DNA from: JAMXLO01 sp963818775
GTDB taxonomy: Bacteria > Pseudomonadota > Alphaproteobacteria > Acetobacterales > Acetobacteraceae
NCBI GenBank assembly: GCA_963818775.1
Contig: CAWFUF010000032.1
Span: forward strand, 62,001 to 126,000
Length of the DNA stretch: 64,000 nt
Reading direction: 5' to 3'
In this document: positions 41,819 to 51,468 of the stretch, piece after piece
How the letters are laid out: the number at the start of each line of letters is the position of its first letter
Position numbering within the stretch: position 1 is the first letter of the stretch
Notes under the pieces: generated by a model
What the model was told of the DNA's origin: nothing
The model's database searches: none
What the model saw: the letters and a program-made list of their open reading frames with translations, nothing else
Translations under genes and position numbers: made by a program

Positions 41819-44122
41819 GTGGATGCAAATGACGGACACATCTCCGGTCCTTCGGGGCAGGGGCCGCAGTCTGTAGCCGACACGGGTGGTGGCGCCGACA
41901 CCGGTGCGCCGCTCGCTCTGGACGCCGCCGAAGAGCCGCAGATCAATCCGCGCCTGCTGGCCATGATCGTCGCGGGCCGCTACCACGGGCTGGAACTCGA
42001 TCCGAACGATTTTCGCGGCACGCCGGGCGACAAAATGCCTTCTGCCGCGTCGCTGTCAGCCTGGGCACAGAACGCGGGCATGTGGTCGCGTGCGGTGCGG
42101 CTGCGCTGGCGCCACCTGATGCGATTCCGCGATACCGGCCCAGTGGTGCTGTTGTTCACCGACGGCACAGCGGGCCTGCTCACCGGCATCAACGCCGAGC
42201 ACAAGGTGGTGTTCGTCAAGGATCCCACCAGTCCCGCATCCGATGCACCGGTTGCGGTGGACGAGCTGCGGCTGAGCCAGGATTGGGCGGGCGAGGCGGT
42301 CCTGCTGCGAGCCAGCCGAGGCTACGCCGAGGCCGATGTCCCGTTCTCGCTGCGCTGGCTGTTCAGCCTGGTGATGGAGGAGAAGCGCTCGCTGCGCGAG
42401 ATCGGCCTCGCCTCATTCGCGCTGAGCATACTGACCATCTTCCCGCCCTTCCTGGTGATGACGGTGGTCGATAAGGTGCTGACCCATAGTTGGTACTCGA
42501 CGCTGGCTCTGATCGCCCTCATCGTTGGCGTTGCCATCGTCTACGAGACTTTGCTCGGCTATGCGCGGCGACTGATCGTGCTTGTCGTCGGCACCAGGAT
42601 CGACGCCCGGATCAACCTGCACGTGTTCAATCGCCTGTTGCGCCTGCCGCTCGACTACTTCGAGCGGCACCCGGCCGGCGAGACGATGTACAAGATCAGC
42701 CAGATCCACCGCGTGCGTGAGTTCATAACCGGCCGCCTGCTCACCGCGTTCCTCGACCTGATGACGCTATGTGTGCTGCTGCCGTTCCTGTTCTGGCTGA
42801 ATGCACCGCTGGCCTGGATCGTGCTGGCCTGCGCCTGCGTGATCACCATGATCATCCTGGTGTTCCTCCGGCCGCTGGCAGTGCTGTTCGGACGCGTCGT
42901 GCGCGCGGAGACCGACAAGCAGTCCGCATTGGGCGAGACCGTGTTCGGTATCCGTACCGTGAAGTCGCTGGCACTCGAGCCGCAGCGCAAGGCGCTGTGG
43001 GACGAGAGGATCGCGGAAGCCGGCAAATGGCGCATGGCCTACGGCAAGCTCGGCAACTGGCCGCAGACCCTGATCACACCGGTTGAGCGGTTCATGTGGA
43101 TGGGCGCGATCCTGCTGGGTGTCTACTGGGCGTTGTCGGACACCAGCGGCACGGGCGCCGGCGCGCTGTTCGCCTTCATGATGCTGTCACAGCGGGTCGC
43201 GCAACCGCTGGTGCAACTTGCCCGCCTCACGGATGAGTACCAGGATGTCGCGGCGGCGATCGAGCAAGCGGCTTCCGTGCTGAACCGTCCGATCGAGGTC
43301 GATGCCGCGTCGGGCGGCCTGCGGCCACGCTTCGCCGGCGCGATCAGCTTCGACGATGTAACCTTCACTTACGGCGGCACCAAGACGCCGGCACTGGATC
43401 GCATCACCTTCGCGATTCCCGCCGGAACGATGCTCGGCATTGTGGGCCGATCGGGCTCAGGCAAGTCGACGATCACCCGCCTGCTGCAAGGCATCAATCG
43501 CGACTACTCAGGCTTCCTGAAGATCGACGGCTCCGACCTGCGGGAGATCAATCTGCGGCATCTGCGGCAGAGCTTCGGGGTCGTGCTGCAGGACAACTTT
43601 CTGTTCCGCGGCTCGATCCGCGACAACATCCTGGCTGGCCGGCCAGGTCTGACGCTCGAGGACGCGGTCGGGGCGGCGAGGCTGGCTGGCGCCGAGGAGT
43701 TCATCGAGCGGATGGCGAACGGCTATGAGACCTACATCGAGGAAGGCTCGCCCAACCTGTCAGGCGGCCAGAAGCAGCGGCTGGCGATTGCGCGCGCGCT
43801 GATCTCTGATCCGCGTATCCTGATCCTCGACGAAGCGACCAGTGCGCTCGATCCGGAGAGTGAGGCGCTGGTCAACGCCAACCTGCTGCGTATCGCGCGC
43901 GGCCGAACAATGGTCATCGTGTCGCATCGGCTGTCGTCGCTGACCGAATGCGACCAGATTTTGGTGCTGGAGAAGGGTCAGGTGATGGACATTGCGCCAC
44001 ATCGGGTCCTGCTCGAACGCTGCGCTGTGTATCGCCAGCTCTGGGCCCAGCAGAATCGCCATCTTGACAGTCAAGGTCCACGCCATGCCACGCTCGCCCC
44101 GACCCTCGTCCAAGGCGATTAG
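41819..44122 (+). CDS. Type I secretion ABC transporter (HlyB/LapB type)
   Basis: 767 residues. An N-terminal C39-like domain (about 20-145) lacks the catalytic Cys, so it is a substrate-docking rather than cleaving domain. Six membrane helices follow (about 190-480), then the ATPase: Walker A GRSGSGKST, Q-loop GVVLQDNF, signature LSGGQKQR, Walker B LILDEATSALD, H-loop VSHRLSS. GTG start at 41819 follows GAGGGGG. With the adaptor gene it forms the inner-membrane part of a type I exporter. Confidence 0.93.
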   Translation: MDANDGHISGPSGQGPQSVADTGGGADTGAPLALDAAEEPQINPRLLAMIVAGRYHGLELDPNDFRGTPGDKMPSAASLSAWAQNAGMWSRAVRLRWRHLMRFRDTGPVVLLFTDGTAGLLTGINAEHKVVFVKDPTSPASDAPVAVDELRLSQDWAGEAVLLRASRGYAEADVPFSLRWLFSLVMEEKRSLREIGLASFALSILTIFPPFLVMTVVDKVLTHSWYSTLALIALIVGVAIVYETLLGYARRLIVLVVGTRIDARINLHVFNRLLRLPLDYFERHPAGETMYKISQIHRVREFITGRLLTAFLDLMTLCVLLPFLFWLNAPLAWIVLACACVITMIILVFLRPLAVLFGRVVRAETDKQSALGETVFGIRTVKSLALEPQRKALWDERIAEAGKWRMAYGKLGNWPQTLITPVERFMWMGAILLGVYWALSDTSGTGAGALFAFMMLSQRVAQPLVQLARLTDEYQDVAAAIEQAASVLNRPIEVDAASGGLRPRFAGAISFDDVTFTYGGTKTPALDRITFAIPAGTMLGIVGRSGSGKSTITRLLQGINRDYSGFLKIDGSDLREINLRHLRQSFGVVLQDNFLFRGSIRDNILAGRPGLTLEDAVGAARLAGAEEFIERMANGYETYIEEGSPNLSGGQKQRLAIARALISDPRILILDEATSALDPESEALVNANLLRIARGRTMVIVSHRLSSLTECDQILVLEKGQVMDIAPHRVLLERCAVYRQLWAQQNRHLDSQGPRHATLAPTLVQGD

Positions 44123-45494
44123 CACCGTCGTCGAGGACCCGGGCGATCCAACGCTGCCGGTCATCCTCGAATTTCAGATGCCGTCCACGGCGATCACCAC
44201 GGCGCCGGTGCCGCGGTCGGCGCGTGGGATCGTGTGGATTGTCGGCAGTATGCTCATCGCGGTCCTGCTGGCGCTCGGTCTGATCCCCGTCGATCGCGTG
44301 GTGACAGCACAGGGTCGGGTAGTGTCGCGCTCGGCGACGATGGTGCTGCAGCCACTCGAGGCCGCAATCGTGCGCTCGATCGACGTGCATGAGGGAGAGA
44401 GCGTGCAGGCAGGCCAGGTATTGGCGCGGCTGGATCCTACTTTCGCCGCCGCCGATGTCGGGGCGCTGGCAGCCCAGGTATCGAGCCTGCAGGCGCAGGT
44501 GTCGCGGCTGCAGGCGGAGACCGACGGACAGCCGTTCAGCTATTCTGGGATCGATCCCAATCTGGCGTTGCAGGCGGCAATCTTCGGTCAGCGCCAGGCC
44601 GAATACAGTTTCAAACTCGAGAACTACACGCAGAAGATTAATGGCCTGGTGTCCGCCATCGCCAAGGCGAATTCCGACGCTGCCGGATACCGCAGCCGAC
44701 TGCAGGTGGCGAGCAGTGTCGAGCAGATGCGGCGGGACCTGGAAAAGCTTCAGGTCGGCAGCAAGCTGAATACCCTGGCCGCGATGGACAACCGGGTCGA
44801 GATGGAGCGCAACCTACACAGTTCGGAGGACACGGTGAGCAGCGCTCAGCGCGACCTCGCCGCGCTGGTCGCCGAGCGCGATGGCTATGTGCAATCCTGG
44901 CACGCCGACATTGCGGAAAAGCTGGCTGATGCGATCGGCAAGCTGTCCGACGCGCGCGAGTCGCTGAACAAGGCGCAGCTTCGCAAGCAACTGGTTGAAT
45001 TGCGTGCCGAGCGCGACGCCACGGTGCTGACGGTGGCCAAGGTATCGGTCGGCTCGGTGCTGCAGTCGGGCCAGGAGTTCATTACGCTGGTCCCGGCGGA
45101 TGCCCCGCTGGAAGTCGAGGCGAACATCTCGGGACGCGACGACGGCTTCGTGCATGTCGGCGATCCGGTGTCGGTCAAGTTCGACACCTTCCCGTTCATT
45201 CAATATGGCCTGGCGTATGGGACAGTGCGGACGATCAGCGCGGATAGTTTCACCGCGCAGGACGACCAGCGGAATCCGACCGGTGCGGTGCCGCTGCCTG
45301 GCAACTCCATGGAGCCGTTCTATCGGGCGCGCGTTGCGATCGATCGCGTCGAGTTGCATGGCACACCGCAAGGGTTCCGCATTGTGCCCGGGATGCCGGT
45401 GACGGCCGACATCAAGGTCGGCAAGCGGACGGTGCTGCAGTATCTGCTGGGCCGAGCGTTGCCGGTCACTTCCGAAGGGATGCGCGAGCCGTGA
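44085..45494 (+). CDS. HlyD-family membrane-fusion adaptor
   Basis: 469 residues from ATG 44085, overlapping the transporter gene by 38 bases. One membrane helix at about 48-65 (GIVWIVGSMLIAVLLALGLI) is followed by a barrel-sandwich (lipoyl-like) half motif (VRSIDVHEGESVQAGQVLARL), a long coiled-coil hairpin (about 125-320), and a beta-barrel domain. It bridges the ABC transporter to an outer-membrane TolC, which must be encoded elsewhere. Confidence 0.93.
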   Translation: MPRSPRPSSKAISTVVEDPGDPTLPVILEFQMPSTAITTAPVPRSARGIVWIVGSMLIAVLLALGLIPVDRVVTAQGRVVSRSATMVLQPLEAAIVRSIDVHEGESVQAGQVLARLDPTFAAADVGALAAQVSSLQAQVSRLQAETDGQPFSYSGIDPNLALQAAIFGQRQAEYSFKLENYTQKINGLVSAIAKANSDAAGYRSRLQVASSVEQMRRDLEKLQVGSKLNTLAAMDNRVEMERNLHSSEDTVSSAQRDLAALVAERDGYVQSWHADIAEKLADAIGKLSDARESLNKAQLRKQLVELRAERDATVLTVAKVSVGSVLQSGQEFITLVPADAPLEVEANISGRDDGFVHVGDPVSVKFDTFPFIQYGLAYGTVRTISADSFTAQDDQRNPTGAVPLPGNSMEPFYRARVAIDRVELHGTPQGFRIVPGMPVTADIKVGKRTVLQYLLGRALPVTSEGMREP

Positions 45495-45534
45495 GACGAC
45501 GGATCATGCTCTCGCGAGCGGGAGCGGTGTAAGG

Positions 45535-47535
45535 ATGTCATTCCTCATTCGGCTGCTTGCCCCGGTCTCTCCGACCGCAGCGTTGCGGCGGGCGTTACGG
45601 CTGGCCGAACAGGGCGACGTCAAGCAGGCCTTCCCGCTACTGTCGCGTGCCGCGCGGGCGGGGATTGCCGAGGCGGAATACCGCGTGGGCCGCTGTTACC
45701 TTGAAGGCACCGGCGTGCCACCCAGCCGGGCCGAAGGCGCACGCTGGCTCGAACGCGCGGCCAACCAGGGCTACGTCGAGGCGCAGGCACAGCTTGCCAC
45801 GCTGGCAATTCATGGCTTGATCGCGCGTGCGGAGGATGGACCGGGAACCAGGCTGTTCGCGTCGCCCGAGGCAAGTCAGCCTGACTTCGAGACAAGCCTC
45901 CGCTGGGCACGGAAGGCGGCTGAGGGCGGCTCCGCGGATGGTCAGGCGGTGCTTGGCTACATTCTGACCTCCGGACCGGAGCCGATGCGCGACCTGGAGG
46001 AGGCGCATCGCTGGTACGAGCGCTCGGCGGCCGCCGGCTGTCCACAGGGTGCCCTCGGCTTTGCCTTGTCGCTGGCACGTAGTGCTACTGGTCCGGACCA
46101 GCAGACGCAGGTGGCGGAGCACCTCCGTCGTGCCGCGGACGCCGGGTTGCCGACTGCGTTGTATCTACTCGCGCTGATGACCGAGCGCGGCATGGGTATG
46201 CCAGCAGACCGTGCGGCCGCGATCCAGTTGTTCCGCCAGGCGGCAGAAAAGGGCAATCGTCCGAGCCAGGCCCGATGGGGCATGGCGCTGATGCAAGGCG
46301 TGACAGTGCCGGCCAACCCGACCGGAGGCGAGTCCTGGTTGCGCCGTGCTGCACTCGACGGCGATCCTGAGGCGGCGGCGGTGGTTGGCGATCTCTACGC
46401 CAAGGGCGGCAAGCTGCCGCCAAATTATGCAGAGGCGGCGATGTGGTTCCGCCGTGCCGCAGAGGCCGGCCACCGCGGCGGTGCACGCGCACTGGGAATG
46501 CTGCATCTGACCGGTGCGGGCGTGGTGCGAGACTCAGAGGAGGCGGCACGTTGGTTCCGCGTCTCGGCGGAAGCGGGGGACCCGACGGCGCGCGTCGACC
46601 TGGCCAACCTGCTATTGCACGGACAAGGTGGCACCGACGACGCGATCCGCACTCGCGAGTGGTTTGAAAAGGCGGCGGCATCCGGCGATCTGGTGGCGGC
46701 GTTCAATTTCGGCGTGTGCCTGGCCGAGGGCGTCGGCGTGGAGCGCGACGACAGGAAGGCCGCGCAATGGCTGCGCCGCGCCGCCGATGGCGTGGTTAAC
46801 GCGCAGTATTGGTACGGCCGCATGCTGGTCGAAGGGCGCGGTGTTGACCCCAATGCAGAGGAAGGTCGCAATTGGGTCAAGCGCGCCGCGGATGTCGGCA
46901 TGATGGAGGCCGAGGTCCAGCTCGCCGAGTTGATGCTGACGGGTCGCGGCGGCCCGAAGGACCATCCGGGAGCGCTGGCGTTGTTCGAGAAGGCGGCCGG
47001 CCGCGGTCATGTGGGCGCGATGTTCGCGATGGGAGCGATGCATGGCGGCGGCCACGAGGTACCAACCGATCGGCCCACCGCGCAGCGCTGCTTCCGGGCC
47101 GCGGCGGAACGCGGGCACCCGCACGCCCAGATGATGCTGGGCCGCTATCTTGCACGCGGCCTCGCCGGCGAGCGTGACCTGGAGCGCGCGCGGGTATGGC
47201 TGGAGCGGGCGCTGGCGCAAGGGCTGCAAGATGCGCGCGGTGATCTGGCGGCCTTGCCGCCTGCCCCGGCGGAGGCGCCCAAAGCGGATCCGTTCAGACC
47301 TGGGTCGCCGAAACCGCAGATGCACACGCCGGGAACGCTCGACCCGGAGCGGGCAATGCCGGAGGCTTCGGCCGAACCGGAAGCGCCCCAACCGGAGCCA
47401 GCTAAACCGCAACCGGCCAAACTGGAATTGTCCGAACCGGAGCCGGCGATGTCGGAGGAGCCCAAGCCCGAGCTGCCCAGGCTGGCGCCTCCCGATCCGA
47501 AGCGAGCGGCTGCGCAACAGGCCGTTGCACGCTGA
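45535..47535 (+). CDS. Sel1-like repeat protein with Pro/Glu-rich tail
   Basis: 666 residues. More than a dozen Sel1-type (SLR) repeats run through about 30-575, for example EAEYRVGRCYLEGTGVPP, GGARALGMLHLTGAGVVR and AKAAQW-type linkers. The last ~90 residues are a low-complexity Pro/Glu/Lys tail (PEPAKPQPAKLELSEPEP). No signal peptide. SLR proteins scaffold complexes, often in exopolysaccharide or envelope signalling. Start ATG follows GTGTAAGG. It is 40 bases after the adaptor gene. Confidence 0.9.
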   Translation: MSFLIRLLAPVSPTAALRRALRLAEQGDVKQAFPLLSRAARAGIAEAEYRVGRCYLEGTGVPPSRAEGARWLERAANQGYVEAQAQLATLAIHGLIARAEDGPGTRLFASPEASQPDFETSLRWARKAAEGGSADGQAVLGYILTSGPEPMRDLEEAHRWYERSAAAGCPQGALGFALSLARSATGPDQQTQVAEHLRRAADAGLPTALYLLALMTERGMGMPADRAAAIQLFRQAAEKGNRPSQARWGMALMQGVTVPANPTGGESWLRRAALDGDPEAAAVVGDLYAKGGKLPPNYAEAAMWFRRAAEAGHRGGARALGMLHLTGAGVVRDSEEAARWFRVSAEAGDPTARVDLANLLLHGQGGTDDAIRTREWFEKAAASGDLVAAFNFGVCLAEGVGVERDDRKAAQWLRRAADGVVNAQYWYGRMLVEGRGVDPNAEEGRNWVKRAADVGMMEAEVQLAELMLTGRGGPKDHPGALALFEKAAGRGHVGAMFAMGAMHGGGHEVPTDRPTAQRCFRAAAERGHPHAQMMLGRYLARGLAGERDLERARVWLERALAQGLQDARGDLAALPPAPAEAPKADPFRPGSPKPQMHTPGTLDPERAMPEASAEPEAPQPEPAKPQPAKLELSEPEPAMSEEPKPELPRLAPPDPKRAAAQQAVAR

Positions 47536-47681
47536 CAGAACCCGCTAAGAGTGCTGCGCTTGCGCTCGAGGCCTTCGAGCGCGGGCGGAACGAACTCGCC
47601 AGCGGCAATGTCGCCGAAGGGCGCCGTTGGCTGGAGCGCGCCTGCCGTCTGGCGCCGCGCGATCAGACGCTGGCACTGGCG

Positions 47682-50336
47682 TTGGCGACTGCGTGTCTCG
47701 GGCACGACGACATGCGTGCATCGACGCTGTTCGCGGCGATCAGTCGCACGAGCGACGTGCGGGAGGCATGGCTGGGACTGGCAACGGCGCGCCGGAGACT
47801 TGGCGACGCCACGGGAGCGGCCGATGCGCTCGCCACAGCGCTGCGGCGCCACGTGCCGGACCCCGGATTTGCAGCACTCGCCGACCTCATCGCGCGCGAC
47901 GCCGGCGCGCCGGGCTGGTGCGGCGTGTCGGGAGACGGTGCGTTCACTGTGCGGGTGACGGATGGGAGTTCCGGGGTCGAACACGGCCCCCTCCCCCCGG
48001 TCCCCTCCCGCAAGGGGAGGGCGAGGGTGTGTGTAGTGGCTGCCGATGGACGCCAGCTTCTGGGCAGTCCGCTCGATGTCGCAGCGATTGCCGCAACAGC
48101 CGGGTGTGTAAGCTGTAGCGATGGTGGCCTGACGGGCTGGGCCTGGCACCCCGGCGATCCCGGGGTCGATCCGGTATTGACCATCAGCCGGGCGAGAGGA
48201 CGCGGGCAAATCAGGATCGCAGCGACCGACACCGGGGTAAGGATCGATGATAGCGGACTTCTGGCACGGCCGCGGGGGTTCACCGTGCCGGCGGACGCGC
48301 TGAAGGGTCTGACCGGGCTGCTGCACGTGCGCGGTCGTGATGGCAAGGACCTGTTCGGCAGTCCACTCGATCCACGCGCCGAGCTTGCTGTTCCGGTCAT
48401 TTCTCACGTCGCGACGACATCGCGCCGGCGGCCCCCGGTCGACGTCGTGGTGGCGGTGCATGGCGGGATGGCCCACACGCTCGCCTGCCTCGATAGCGTC
48501 CTCACCAATCTGGCGCGGCCAAGCCGGCTGATCGTGATCGATGACGCCTCGCCGGAGCCTGAGCTGGTTGCGGCGCTCGATTCGCTGGCGCGGCGGCGAC
48601 GCATCATGCTGATCCGTAACACGCGGAACCTCGGGTTTGCCGCCAGCGCGAACGTCGGTATGCGCGCAGCGGCCGGACGCGATGTGCTGCTGCTGAACAG
48701 CGATACGCTGGTCGGCCCCGGCTGGCTGGAGGAACTGCGTGGCGTCGCGTACAGCGCGGGCCATATCGGCACCGTGACGCCGCTGTCAAACGACGGGACG
48801 ATCCTGAACTATCCCGATCGGGGTGGCCGCAACGAGGTGCCGGATCTCGCCGAGACGGCGCGCGTTGACACCCTGGCGCGGCGCGTGAATGGCGGCTGCG
48901 CGATCGACATTCCGGTGGGCGTCGGGTTCTGCCTGTACATTCGCCGCGCATGCCTGGACGCTGTCGGCCCTTTGCGCGCCGATCTGTTCGCCCAGGGCTA
49001 CGGCGAGGAGAACGACTTTTGCCTGTGCGCCCGCCACCTGGGCTGGCGGAACGTGGCCGCGCCGGGGGTGTTCGTCGCGCATATCGGCGGACATTCGTTC
49101 GGCACGGCGGCGCGGCATCTGCGGGCGCGCAACGCAGCCCTGCTGGAGCGGCTGCACCCCGGCTACACGGACTTGATCGCGGCGCACGCGGAAGCGGACC
49201 CGCTTGCGGAGGCACGGAGGCGCCTGGACCTCGCTCGCTGGCGCGCTGCGCGGCGGCGCGGCAGCCAGGCGGTCGTGCTGATCACGCACGCCTCGGGGGG
49301 CGGGGTCGAGCGCCAGATCGCAGCATCGGTCGAAATCCATCGCGATAGCGGATACCGGGCGATCGTGCTGCGCCCCTCGCGGGCGCCGGACGGCGCGCGA
49401 TGCGTCGCCGTCGGCGACGGCACGGCGAACGCATACCCCAATCTGCGCTTCGCGATGCCGGGTGAAGTGGGCCAATTGCAGCGCCTGCTCGCGCGCGAAC
49501 GCGTGGGCGCCATCGAGCTGCACCACCTGGTCGGCCATCATCCTTCGGTGCTCGAGGTGATCGCGTTCCTTCAGGTACCCTACGACCTGCATGTCCACGA
49601 CTATGCCTGGCTATGTGCCCGGGTCGCGTTGGTCGGTGCGGCTGAGCGCTACTGTGGCGAGCCGGACGTTGCACAATGCGAGGTATGTATCGCCAATGCG
49701 GGCAACCTGATCGATGAGGACATCTCGGTTGCGGCGTTGCGCCGGCGGTCAGCGAGGCTGATGGCGGGCGCGCGTCGCGTCATCGCACCATCCGAAGATG
49801 CCGCCGCTCGCATCCGGCGGCATTTCCCGGCCGTGCGTCCGACCGTGCAGCCGCACGAGGACGATGCGGCGCTTGGTGGGCCGCCGTTCTCGCGCTCGGC
49901 GAATGCGGGCCGTATCTGCGTCGTTGGCGCGATCGGTGTCCAGAAGGGCTACCGGGTAATCCTTGACTGCGCGCAGGATGCTGCGGATCGGCGGCTGCCT
50001 TTGGAATTTGTCGTCGTCGGCCACACGATCGACGACCGACGGCTGCTCGCGACCGGGCGCGTCTTTATCACCGGAAGCTATGCGCCGGACGAGGCGGTTA
50101 CCCTGATCAGGGCACAAAACGCGTCACTTGCGCTGCTGCCGTCCATCTGGCCGGAGACCTGGTGCTTCGGTCTTGGCGAGGCGTGGCAGGCGGGCCTGCG
50201 CGTTGCGGCGTTCGACATCGGCGCTCAGGCCGAGCGCATCCGGCGTACCGGGCGTGGATTTTTGCTGCCACTCGGATTGCCGGCGCACGCAATTAATAAC
50301 GCTTTGATTGCAGCGAGCGGGCTGTCTCGCCAATAA
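47682..50336 (+). CDS. Large glycosyltransferase, GT2 plus GT4 domains
   Basis: At least 884 residues from a TTG at 47682, but TPR-like coding continues upstream in frame to about 47532 with no ATG, GTG or TTG. A CTG at 47532, overlapping the Sel1 stop as CTGA, is the alternative start. Helical repeats lead (about 1-65), then a GT2 domain (about 245-470: VVVAVHGGMAHTLACLDS, VIDDASPEPELV, LLNSDTLVGPGWL) and a GT4 domain (about 520-880: LITHASGGGVERQI, ICVVGAIGVQKGY, LLPSIWPETWCFGLGEAWQ). Probably builds surface glycan. It contains an in-frame palindromic repeat at 48001-48021. Confidence 0.88.
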   Translation: MATACLGHDDMRASTLFAAISRTSDVREAWLGLATARRRLGDATGAADALATALRRHVPDPGFAALADLIARDAGAPGWCGVSGDGAFTVRVTDGSSGVEHGPLPPVPSRKGRARVCVVAADGRQLLGSPLDVAAIAATAGCVSCSDGGLTGWAWHPGDPGVDPVLTISRARGRGQIRIAATDTGVRIDDSGLLARPRGFTVPADALKGLTGLLHVRGRDGKDLFGSPLDPRAELAVPVISHVATTSRRRPPVDVVVAVHGGMAHTLACLDSVLTNLARPSRLIVIDDASPEPELVAALDSLARRRRIMLIRNTRNLGFAASANVGMRAAAGRDVLLLNSDTLVGPGWLEELRGVAYSAGHIGTVTPLSNDGTILNYPDRGGRNEVPDLAETARVDTLARRVNGGCAIDIPVGVGFCLYIRRACLDAVGPLRADLFAQGYGEENDFCLCARHLGWRNVAAPGVFVAHIGGHSFGTAARHLRARNAALLERLHPGYTDLIAAHAEADPLAEARRRLDLARWRAARRRGSQAVVLITHASGGGVERQIAASVEIHRDSGYRAIVLRPSRAPDGARCVAVGDGTANAYPNLRFAMPGEVGQLQRLLARERVGAIELHHLVGHHPSVLEVIAFLQVPYDLHVHDYAWLCARVALVGAAERYCGEPDVAQCEVCIANAGNLIDEDISVAALRRRSARLMAGARRVIAPSEDAAARIRRHFPAVRPTVQPHEDDAALGGPPFSRSANAGRICVVGAIGVQKGYRVILDCAQDAADRRLPLEFVVVGHTIDDRRLLATGRVFITGSYAPDEAVTLIRAQNASLALLPSIWPETWCFGLGEAWQAGLRVAAFDIGAQAERIRRTGRGFLLPLGLPAHAINNALIAASGLSRQ
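48001..48021. repeat. GC-rich palindrome inside the glycosyltransferase gene
   Basis: TCCCCTCCCGCAAGGGGAGG lies inside the coding frame and, with adjacent CCCCCTCCCCCCGG, encodes the Pro/Arg-rich GPLPPVPSRKGRAR. The core is the same as at 39806 and 63584. Confidence 0.7.
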
Positions 50337-50437
50337 TGGGTCTGGTAACAGTATCGCTTGCATTGCAACGCTCCCCATTCGTCGCTTGAGCGGTCCAATC
50401 ACGCCGGACTTCCGTGACCAAGAAAGCGAGATCCCAA

Positions 50438-51445
50438 ATGTCCGAAGCCGCCACTGCTATTCGCAGGCCTCCCGCAGCCCAGGCCGCCCCCCAAGAGAGC
50501 GCAGCACAACATCGCGTCGCCGAACTGAAGGTCTCCGGCCACCTGATGACGCTGGACACCGGTCTGTTCTGCGTGTTTCAGGCACCGGGTTCGCCGGCGG
50601 CGAATGAACGATCGGGGCTCCCGGGGGTGCGCATCTCGCTGCCGCCGGGACCCGCCGGACGGCCGGATGCGGTGAGCATCAGCACCTTCCGCGACGACGG
50701 CTGGATGAATGGCAGCGATACCGCAGCGCTGATCCGTGTGGCCGAAGGGCCGGCCCAGGTGCTGGTGACAGTTTATCAGGCGCCAGCAGCTCCCCCCGAC
50801 ACCGCGCCTCGACTTCAGGTGATGCGGTTGGGCGCCGAGCCCGGCATGGAGACCCAAGGGGCTGCTGGTGCGGGGCAGGCACCGTCCGCCGGGGTGACGC
50901 CAGAGGATGCGGCTACCGTCGTACACGTACAGCGCGCCGGCGACGTCGGGGGCAAGATCGGCGACTGGGCCGGCGTCCGCGGCAGCCGCCAGTGGATCGA
51001 GGGATTCAGCCTGACCCCGCGCGAGGGCATCAAGGCCGCCGACATCGAGTATCAGGCCGTATTGGGACGGGGCTGGCTGTCGCCGTGGATCGAGGGCGGC
51101 AAGTTCTGCGGCAGTCGCGGCATGGCGCTGCCCCTGCTCGGACTCAAGATCCGCCTGAAGGGCAACGCGGCGAAGACGCATGAGTGCAACTACGCTGCAA
51201 CGTTTGTCGACGGCAGTTCAGTGGGGCCGGTACCGGGAGGCGAGACCTGTGAGGCCGAGAGCCTCGCAGCCCTCGAGGCGTTTCAGGTGACGATCAGCCC
51301 CCGCCGCGGGGGCGAGGCTGCGACGCGTGTCCCACGCGGGCGCGCGAGCCAGCGTGCTGAGCCGGCAGCGCAGCCCGCACTCGCCCTGACGAAGCCGAGC
51401 ACCCGCAAGTCCAGATCGGCCGGCGCTGGCCGGAAATCGCGCTGA
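50438..51445 (+). CDS. Protein with hydrophobic-W-like (ChW) repeat region
   Basis: 335 residues from ATG 50438; a GTG at 50414 is possible. The middle and C-terminal part has a segment resembling ChW repeats (IEYQAVLGRGWLSPWIEGG then GMALPLLGLKIRLKG; compare YRAHVQNIGWQ..V..G..AGTTGQ.LRLEAIKIKL). An earlier stretch (VHVQRAGDVGGKIGDWAGV ... IEGFSLTP) may be a second, diverged copy. The tail is Lys/Arg/Ser/Pro-rich. No signal peptide, so export by the nearby type I system is possible but unproven. Confidence 0.7.
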   Translation: MSEAATAIRRPPAAQAAPQESAAQHRVAELKVSGHLMTLDTGLFCVFQAPGSPAANERSGLPGVRISLPPGPAGRPDAVSISTFRDDGWMNGSDTAALIRVAEGPAQVLVTVYQAPAAPPDTAPRLQVMRLGAEPGMETQGAAGAGQAPSAGVTPEDAATVVHVQRAGDVGGKIGDWAGVRGSRQWIEGFSLTPREGIKAADIEYQAVLGRGWLSPWIEGGKFCGSRGMALPLLGLKIRLKGNAAKTHECNYAATFVDGSSVGPVPGGETCEAESLAALEAFQVTISPRRGGEAATRVPRGRASQRAEPAAQPALALTKPSTRKSRSAGAGRKSR

Positions 51446-51468
51446 TCAAGACGGTTCAGCCGCGGTCC

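Noticed and set aside
45600..47250. DNA-level tandem repeats
   Set aside because: The periodicity is that of Sel1 protein repeats; the nucleotide sequence is diverged between units.
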